Source: an uncultured Eubacteriales bacterium
Lineage (GTDB): Bacteria > Bacillota > Clostridia > Christensenellales > Borkfalkiaceae
DNA length: 10,358 nt
Reading direction: 5' to 3'
Assembly: GCA_902797515.1 (NCBI GenBank)
Contig: CADBSX010000137.1
Location: 1-10,358 of the forward strand
Position 1 is the first letter of the stretch. The number at the start of each line of letters is the position of its first letter. A program made the translations under genes and the position numbers. The notes under the pieces were generated by a model, which ran no database searches, was not told the origin of the DNA, and was given only the letters and a program-made list of their open reading frames with translations. Shown here piece after piece: positions 5,732 through 10,358 of this stretch.

Positions 5732-7135
5732 TTATCCGAGGAACGCGGCGCACGCCTCGAAAGTGCTGTAAAGGTCGCCTTTGGATATTACTTCGTAAGG
5801 CGCGTGCATCGAAATTACCGGAACGCCTAAATCGACGGTATCGATATTGAGTTTCGCGACGAATTTCGCGACCGTTCCGCCTCCGCCGGCATCGACTTTA
5901 CCGAGTTCCGACGTCTGCCACACTATATCTTTTTCGGCGAAAAGTTTCCTTATAAATCCGATAAATTCCGCGCTCGCGTCGTTTGATCCGCCTTTTCCGC
6001 CCGAGCCCGTATATTTGCATATCGTAGTTCCGCAGGAAATAATGCTTGCGTTTTTCTTTTCGTATACGCTTGCGAAATTCGGATCGAATCCCGCGGTCAC
6101 GTCGGCGGAAAGACACTTGCTGTTCATCCTTACGACCGACGGTTTCGCGCCGAGAGTTTCGCATATCTCGTCTATTATATCTTCATATACGCCGCACTGC
6201 ATACCGGTATTTCCCTCGCTGCCTATCTCTTCTTTGTCGGCAAGCACTACCATTGCGGTATGAACGGGCTTATCGAGCCCGCAAATCGCCGTAAGCGCGG
6301 GATAAGAACAGACTTTGTCGTCGTGTCCGTAACCTGCGATAAGCGCGCCGTCAAAACCTATATCGCGAGCGTTGAAAGCGGGAACGGCGCAGAGTTCCGC
6401 GGATAAGAAATCCTCTTCTTTCATACCGTATTTTTCGTTGAGTTTTTTCAAAACGGTCAGTTTGACTTTGTCCTTTACGTCGTCGTCTTTGAAAGGAAGT
6501 CCGCCGCAAAGCACGTTAAGCGTTTCGCCGTCGATAGCCTGCGCTAACGTTTTTTGGTACTGTTCTCTCGACAGGTGCGGAAGAAGGTCGTTCACGTAAA
6601 ATACGGGATCGCCGTCCTCGTCGCCTATCTTTACGTCGATTTTTCTGCCGTCTGACAAGACGACCGCGCCGTGAAGGGCGAGAGGAATAGCCGTCCATTG
6701 ATATTTTTTAACGCCGCCGTAATAATGCGTTTTGAAAAACGCCATTCCGCCGTCCTCGTAAAGCGGATTTTGCTTTAAATCGAGCCGCGGACTATCGATA
6801 TGCGACGCGATAAGCCTTATTCCGCCCTCGGAAATATTTTCGCTTCCGACGACGAAAAGCACGAGGCTTTTATCCCTGTTGTTGTAATATTTTTTGTCGC
6901 CCGCTTTGAGTTTTTCGCCGAAAACGTAAGGCTTAAAACCGTTCTTTTCCGCATATTTTACGGAAGTCGCGACGGCCTCGCGTTCGGTTTTCGACGCGTC
7001 GAGGAATTTCTTGTAATCCTCGCCGTATTCGTAAGCCTTTCCGATCTTCTTTTCGTCCGACGCTTCAAAGAAATTTCTCTTCTTATAAGTCAGTTCCTTT
7101 TCGATATCCACGCCTTTTTTATCTTCTTTTTCCAT
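5732..7135 (-). CDS. apeA: M18-family aminopeptidase
   Basis: Cytoplasmic metalloaminopeptidase of family M18 (aspartyl aminopeptidase group), expected to remove N-terminal, often acidic, residues from peptides using a two-metal centre within a large oligomer. The 467-aa length fits the longer bacterial type. Motifs: SHIDSPRLDLK at 111-121 (His112 metal ligand, Asp114), GYGHDDK at 268-274 (bridging Asp272), DKEEIGSEG at 300-308 (catalytic Glu302 and metal Glu303), SADVTAGFDPN at 343-353 (Asp345), and ISMHAPYEV at 441-449 (His444). The ATG at 7133-7135 follows AAAGGAG (complement of 7144-7150) at 8 nt. It begins 25 nt after the proC stop and ends flush with the HD gene. The link to proline synthesis is probably shared amino acid supply, an inference. 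The symbol follows the naming of similar-length clostridial proteins and is tentative. Confidence 0.92.
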   Translation of the reverse strand: MEKEDKKGVDIEKELTYKKRNFFEASDEKKIGKAYEYGEDYKKFLDASKTEREAVATSVKYAEKNGFKPYVFGEKLKAGDKKYYNNRDKSLVLFVVGSENISEGGIRLIASHIDSPRLDLKQNPLYEDGGMAFFKTHYYGGVKKYQWTAIPLALHGAVVLSDGRKIDVKIGDEDGDPVFYVNDLLPHLSREQYQKTLAQAIDGETLNVLCGGLPFKDDDVKDKVKLTVLKKLNEKYGMKEEDFLSAELCAVPAFNARDIGFDGALIAGYGHDDKVCSYPALTAICGLDKPVHTAMVVLADKEEIGSEGNTGMQCGVYEDIIDEICETLGAKPSVVRMNSKCLSADVTAGFDPNFASVYEKKNASIISCGTTICKYTGSGGKGGSNDASAEFIGFIRKLFAEKDIVWQTSELGKVDAGGGGTVAKFVAKLNIDTVDLGVPVISMHAPYEVISKGDLYSTFEACAAFLG

Positions 7136-7160
7136 GATAAAATCTCCTTTTGTTTATTTT

Positions 7161-7952
7161 TTATGAATTTTCCGAAAGTTTCCGAGACCTTTTTATGCAC
7201 GCTTCGCACGCCTCGTCGCAAACTTTCGCGAAATCGCTGTTTTCAAAAACTTTTATTCCCTCGATCGTCGTTCCGCCCTTCGAGCAAACGTCCGAAATCA
7301 GTTCCGAAAGTTCCTTTCCCGAACTTTTCGCAAGAGAAAGAGAGCCTTCCGCCGCTTGTAAAATCATTTTTTCCGCCGTTTTTCTTTCAATGCCGTTTTT
7401 TACCGCGCTCTCGGTGAATTTTTCGAGAAAATAGTAAAGATACGCGGGAAAACTACCGCCGTAAGGCACTACCGCGTCCATCAGGTCTTCGTCGATTTCG
7501 TAAACTTCGCCGACGTAACGCAATATCCTTGCAGCGAGTTCTTTCGTATTTTCATCCGCGACGGAATTAAAGCATACCGAAGAAACGCCCTGTCTTACGG
7601 ACGCCGCGAGATTCGGCATCACTCTGACGACCGCCGCTTTGCCTTTTATTCCCTTTTCTATTCGCGAAATTTTTACGCCCGCGGCGATTGAAATCAGCGT
7701 CGTTCTCTCGTTTAAAGTCATTTCCGAAAGAACGCCGTCAATATCCTGCGGTTTGACGGCGAGCAACACTACGTCGCATTTTTCGCATATTTCCTTTATA
7801 TCCGAAAGATTATATCCGTTTTTTATCGCTTTGCTTTTCGCGGTTTCGGAAAGGTCGTAAACGTATATTTCGCTCGCGGCGGCGAGATTTCCCGCAACCG
7901 CGTCGCAGATCGCTCCGCCCATTTTGCCGTAACCGATTATTCCCGTTTTCAT
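7161..7952 (-). CDS. proC: Pyrroline-5-carboxylate reductase
   Basis: Last step of proline synthesis: NAD(P)H-dependent reduction of 1-pyrroline-5-carboxylate to L-proline in the cytoplasm. The 263-aa protein is of normal length. An N-terminal Rossmann fold begins MKTGIIGYGKMGGAI (the dinucleotide loop GYGKMG at 7-12), followed by LLAVKPQD at 63-70 and VRVMPNLA at 109-116. The C-terminal dimerisation domain has GGSFPAYLYYFLE (165-177), matching the family's GSGPAY with Phe in place of the second Gly, and SKGGTTIEGI at 224-233. The ATG at 7950-7952 overlaps the proA stop as ATGA, and AGGT (complement of 7959-7962) stands 6 nt upstream. Together with proB and proA this completes the pathway in one transcript. 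Confidence 0.95.
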   Translation of the reverse strand: MKTGIIGYGKMGGAICDAVAGNLAAASEIYVYDLSETAKSKAIKNGYNLSDIKEICEKCDVVLLAVKPQDIDGVLSEMTLNERTTLISIAAGVKISRIEKGIKGKAAVVRVMPNLAASVRQGVSSVCFNSVADENTKELAARILRYVGEVYEIDEDLMDAVVPYGGSFPAYLYYFLEKFTESAVKNGIERKTAEKMILQAAEGSLSLAKSSGKELSELISDVCSKGGTTIEGIKVFENSDFAKVCDEACEACIKRSRKLSENS

Positions 7953-9172
7953 TTTCTTACCTGTCCGTCGCCGTATATTTTATAATGATAAGTAGTCATT
8001 TCTTTAAGCCCCATAGGGCCTCTCGCGTGCAGCATCTGCGTGCTTATCCCTATTTCCGCGCCGAAACCGAAACAACCGCCGTCGGTAAATCTCGTCGAAG
8101 CGTTGCGATATACGCACGCGCTGTCCAAAGAGTTCATAAAATATTCCGCTACCGCATTATTCTCCGTGCATATGCACTCGGAATGTTTAGTGCCGTATTT
8201 TTTTATATGCGAAACGGCGTCCTCCGCTCCGTTCACGATTTTCAGAGATATTTCGAGATCGTCGTATTCGTTGAAATACACGTCGTCGTCCGACGGCTCT
8301 ATTCCGAATTTTGCGCCGATTTCCGCGTTTCCGTGAAATTTTACGCCGTTTTCAGCTAAAACTTTCATTGCTTTCGGGATAAATTCCTCCGCTATATCTC
8401 TATCGACGAGCAGAGTTTCAACCGCGTTGCAGACGGACGGTCTCGAACACTTCGCGTTAAGAAGAATATCGAGAGCCTTTTTTTCGTCGGCCGATTTTTC
8501 GACGTACAGATGGCACACGCCGGCCCCCGTTTCGATAAACGGAACGGCGGCGTTTTCCTTAACGTAATTTATCAGCCCTTTCCCGCCCCGCGGTATAACG
8601 AGGTCGATCTTTCCTTTCGCCTTTATAAGTCTGTCCGTAGCGTCCCTTTGCGGCGGTAAAAGCGCGTAAGCTTTCCCGATCTCGCCGCTCACGTCCGAAA
8701 AACAATTCAAGACGGCGAGATTTGTGGAATAAGCCTCTTTTCCGCCCTTTAAAACACAAGCGTTTCCCGTTTTCAGACATATTCCGAGAACGTCGGAAGT
8801 AACGTTCGGCCGAGCCTCGTAAATTATTCCTATAACTCCTATCGGTATGCGCGTTTTTTTAATTAAAACGCCGCTTTCGGCCGTCCACTCTTCCGCAGTT
8901 TCGCCTATAGGATCGGGAAGTAAGGCGAGGGATTTAAGCCCTTCCGACATCTGCCCGATACGCTTTTCGTTTAAAGAGAGCCTGTCTATCATCGCGGAAG
9001 AAAGCCCGCTTTTCTTCGCCGCCGTGACGTCGGACGCGTTGGCGTCGAGAATAAAAGACGATTTTTCAATCAACGCGTCGGCAAAAGCGATTAAAAGCCC
9101 GTTCTTTTCTTCCGAAGAGAGCGATTTAGGCTTTTCGGAATATAATTTTACTCTGTCGAATATATCTTCCAT
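7949..9172 (-). CDS. proA: Glutamate-5-semialdehyde dehydrogenase (gamma-glutamyl phosphate reductase)
   Basis: Second step of proline synthesis: NADPH-dependent reduction of glutamyl 5-phosphate to glutamate 5-semialdehyde, which cyclises spontaneously. The 407-aa chain has the ALDH-superfamily features of ProA: RIPIGVIGIIYEARPNV at 108-124, LKGGKEA at 141-147, PRGGKGLI at 194-201, ETGAGVCHLYV at 214-224, the catalytic cysteine region RPSVCNAVETL at 244-254 (Cys248), and the C-terminal GPMGLKEMTTYHYKIYG segment. Length is close to the usual 410-420. The start at 9170-9172 lies 1 nt after the proB TAA (9174-9176) and lacks a strong ribosome site, so coupling to proB translation is likely. The end overlaps proC by 4 nt. 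Confidence 0.96.
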   Translation of the reverse strand: MEDIFDRVKLYSEKPKSLSSEEKNGLLIAFADALIEKSSFILDANASDVTAAKKSGLSSAMIDRLSLNEKRIGQMSEGLKSLALLPDPIGETAEEWTAESGVLIKKTRIPIGVIGIIYEARPNVTSDVLGICLKTGNACVLKGGKEAYSTNLAVLNCFSDVSGEIGKAYALLPPQRDATDRLIKAKGKIDLVIPRGGKGLINYVKENAAVPFIETGAGVCHLYVEKSADEKKALDILLNAKCSRPSVCNAVETLLVDRDIAEEFIPKAMKVLAENGVKFHGNAEIGAKFGIEPSDDDVYFNEYDDLEISLKIVNGAEDAVSHIKKYGTKHSECICTENNAVAEYFMNSLDSACVYRNASTRFTDGGCFGFGAEIGISTQMLHARGPMGLKEMTTYHYKIYGDGQVRK

Positions 9173-9173
9173 T

Positions 9174-10253
9174 TTAAAAACTCAACGCTATGTTGTCGGC
9201 GTGAACGACGACTCGTTTTGAATTAGGCGTTTTCGAATATTCATTGAAAATGCCCGTTTCCTCTCTCGAATAGTTGACTATTCCTTTCGCGAAAACATTC
9301 CCGTCTTCCGACGCGAGTTCGACGACGTCGCCCGCGGAAAATCCGCCTTCCGATCCCGTTATACCGACGGGAAGAAGGCTCTTTCTTTCCTTTACGGCTT
9401 TTTCCGCGCCTTTATCGACGTATATCCTGCCTTTGACGTTCGCACAGAAATATATCCACGCTTTTTTTACGGACAAATTTCTTTCGGTCGGCTCGAAAAG
9501 AGTCCCTTTTTCCTCTTTGCCGCAAACGACGTCGTAAAGAGAGTTTATCCCGCTCTTATTGAAAATAAGCATCTTTTTCCCGAAGCCGGTCACTATTTCG
9601 GCCGCTTTTATCTTCGTTATCATGCCTCCCGTACCGACCGAAGAATCGGAAGTCCCCGCCATTTTTTCTATCGTTTCGTCTATTTTTCCGACTCTGCTTA
9701 TAAATTCCGCGGTTTTATCAGAATGCGGATTTGCGGTATAAAGTCCGTCGATATCCGATATCAGAACGAGAAGATCGCTTTCGGTAACGATCGTCACGAG
9801 CGCGGACAAAGTATCGTTATCACCGAATTTTATCTCTTCCACGGCAAGCGCGTCGTTCTCGTTGACGACCGGAACGACGCCGTAAAAGAAAAGTCTTTTG
9901 AAAGTGTCGGTCATCCTTTCCGTCCTGTCGCGGTTGCCGAAGTCGTCGTGATTTACGAGAATCTGCGCGCACTTTATATCGAACACGTCGAAGGCCTGCT
10001 CGTAAGCCTGCATCAAATTCATCTGTCCTATCGCGGCGCACGCCTGTTTTTTATCGAGACTTTTCGGTTTTTCAGACAATCCGAGTTTTCCGACTCCGCT
10101 CGCGACCGCCCCCGAAGTAACGACGCATACGTCAAGACCTCCGCGGATCATTTTCGCTATTTCGCTTACGAGCGTGTAAATAAATTCGTTATTTATCTTC
10201 CCGCCCGTTTTAACGAGCGAAGAAGAGCCGATTTTAATAACGATACGTTTCAT
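9174..10253 (-). CDS. proB: Glutamate 5-kinase with PUA domain
   Basis: First and normally feedback-controlled step of proline synthesis: ATP-dependent phosphorylation of glutamate. The 359-aa protein has the amino acid kinase domain (about 1-255), with IVIKIGSSSL at 4-13, VTSGAVASGVGKLGL at 45-59, NRDRTERM at 107-114, VVNENDALAVEEIKFGDNDTLSAL segments across 129-152, SDIDGLY at 166-172 and GTGGMITKIKAA at 207-218. A C-terminal PUA domain (about 273-355) follows, as in E. coli ProB. Proline inhibition acts through the kinase domain in known enzymes; that it holds here is an inference. The ATG at 10251-10253 is 9 nt after the stop of the rubrerythrin gene and has no clear Shine-Dalgarno sequence, so it may depend on translation of the upstream gene. 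Confidence 0.96.
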   Translation of the reverse strand: MKRIVIKIGSSSLVKTGGKINNEFIYTLVSEIAKMIRGGLDVCVVTSGAVASGVGKLGLSEKPKSLDKKQACAAIGQMNLMQAYEQAFDVFDIKCAQILVNHDDFGNRDRTERMTDTFKRLFFYGVVPVVNENDALAVEEIKFGDNDTLSALVTIVTESDLLVLISDIDGLYTANPHSDKTAEFISRVGKIDETIEKMAGTSDSSVGTGGMITKIKAAEIVTGFGKKMLIFNKSGINSLYDVVCGKEEKGTLFEPTERNLSVKKAWIYFCANVKGRIYVDKGAEKAVKERKSLLPVGITGSEGGFSAGDVVELASEDGNVFAKGIVNYSREETGIFNEYSKTPNSKRVVVHADNIALSF

Positions 10254-10262
10254 TTTAATAGA

Positions 10263-10358
10263 TCAATAATTCGTCGCCGTTATCTCAAAATAGGCTTGCG
10301 GATGACTGCAGACGGGACACACGTCCGGAGCTTTCGTACCGACGACGATATGTCCGCA
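10263..10358 (-). CDS. Rubrerythrin, C-terminal rubredoxin-like end (partial)
   Basis: An open frame enters from the right edge and runs 31 codons to TGA (10263-10265). It reads as the end of a rubrerythrin: CGHIVVG, then APDVCPVCSHPQAYFEI and a final NY. The lone Cys at the start and the CPVC pair are three of the four expected cysteines of the iron-binding rubredoxin-like knuckle; the remaining one would lie outside the window. Rubrerythrins are cytoplasmic di-iron peroxidases that remove hydrogen peroxide in anaerobes. The catalytic four-helix part is not visible. Only 9 nt separate it from proB on the same strand, so the two are likely co-transcribed. Confidence 0.85.
   Translation of the reverse strand, partial: CGHIVVGTKAPDVCPVCSHPQAYFEITATNY

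Noticed and set aside
10239..10251. A third, 13-bp match (AACGATACGTTTC) to the repeat region at 196-208
   Set aside because: It is formed by the first codons of proB (MKRIV on the reverse strand), which are constrained by the protein. A 13-bp chance match is plausible, and the rest of the repeat is absent.

Overview
The window looks like a chromosomal segment of an anaerobic, low- to mid-GC Bacillota (Clostridia-like) bacterium. The evidence is an RNase Y gene behind a textbook sigma-A promoter and a strong GGGAGGT ribosome site, a rubrerythrin end (typical of anaerobes), the DXS route to isoprenoids, a clostridial-type HD protein, and AT-rich gaps between genes. The exact genus cannot be read from the sequence; an uncultured gut Clostridia lineage is only an inference.

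Layout. Positions 1-91 hold the last 29 codons of an unrecognised plus-strand gene, followed by a long, nearly perfect hairpin terminator (152-195). Positions 207-1016 form an 810-bp module: a sigma-A-like promoter and a Vat/CatB-type xenobiotic O-acetyltransferase (322-981, plus strand), bounded by two exact 22-bp direct repeats (185-206 and 995-1016). From 1016 to the right end everything is on the minus strand. Read in transcription order from the right edge: the tail of rubrerythrin, proB, proA, proC, an M18 aminopeptidase, an HD-domain protein and dxs. These are packed with gaps of 0-25 nt or overlaps of 4-17 nt, so they look like one operon. After a 133-nt AT-rich gap with its own promoter comes rny (RNase Y), then a strong hairpin terminator, then a YgjP/WIP-type (DUF45) metallopeptidase gene whose stop codon touches the right-hand repeat.

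How the genes work together. proB, proA and proC encode the whole glutamate-to-proline pathway. Downstream in the same apparent transcript are a peptidase (amino acid recovery), a small HD phosphohydrolase-like protein of unknown substrate, and DXS, the first step of the MEP isoprenoid pathway. RNase Y is a membrane-anchored mRNA decay enzyme and appears to be transcribed separately.

The points most worth a second look are: (1) the acetyltransferase module between 22-bp repeats, which seems to have been placed between a terminator and the convergent YgjP gene that would have shared it; (2) a DXS with altered motifs in the thiamine-diphosphate domain; (3) a perfect 13-bp inverted repeat inside the HD gene just upstream of the dxs start; and (4) the YgjP gene, which starts 9 nt after a terminator with no ribosome site. 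No CRISPR array, transposase, integrase, tRNA or rRNA was seen. No new multi-gene defence-type system is evident; most of the window is ordinary core metabolism.
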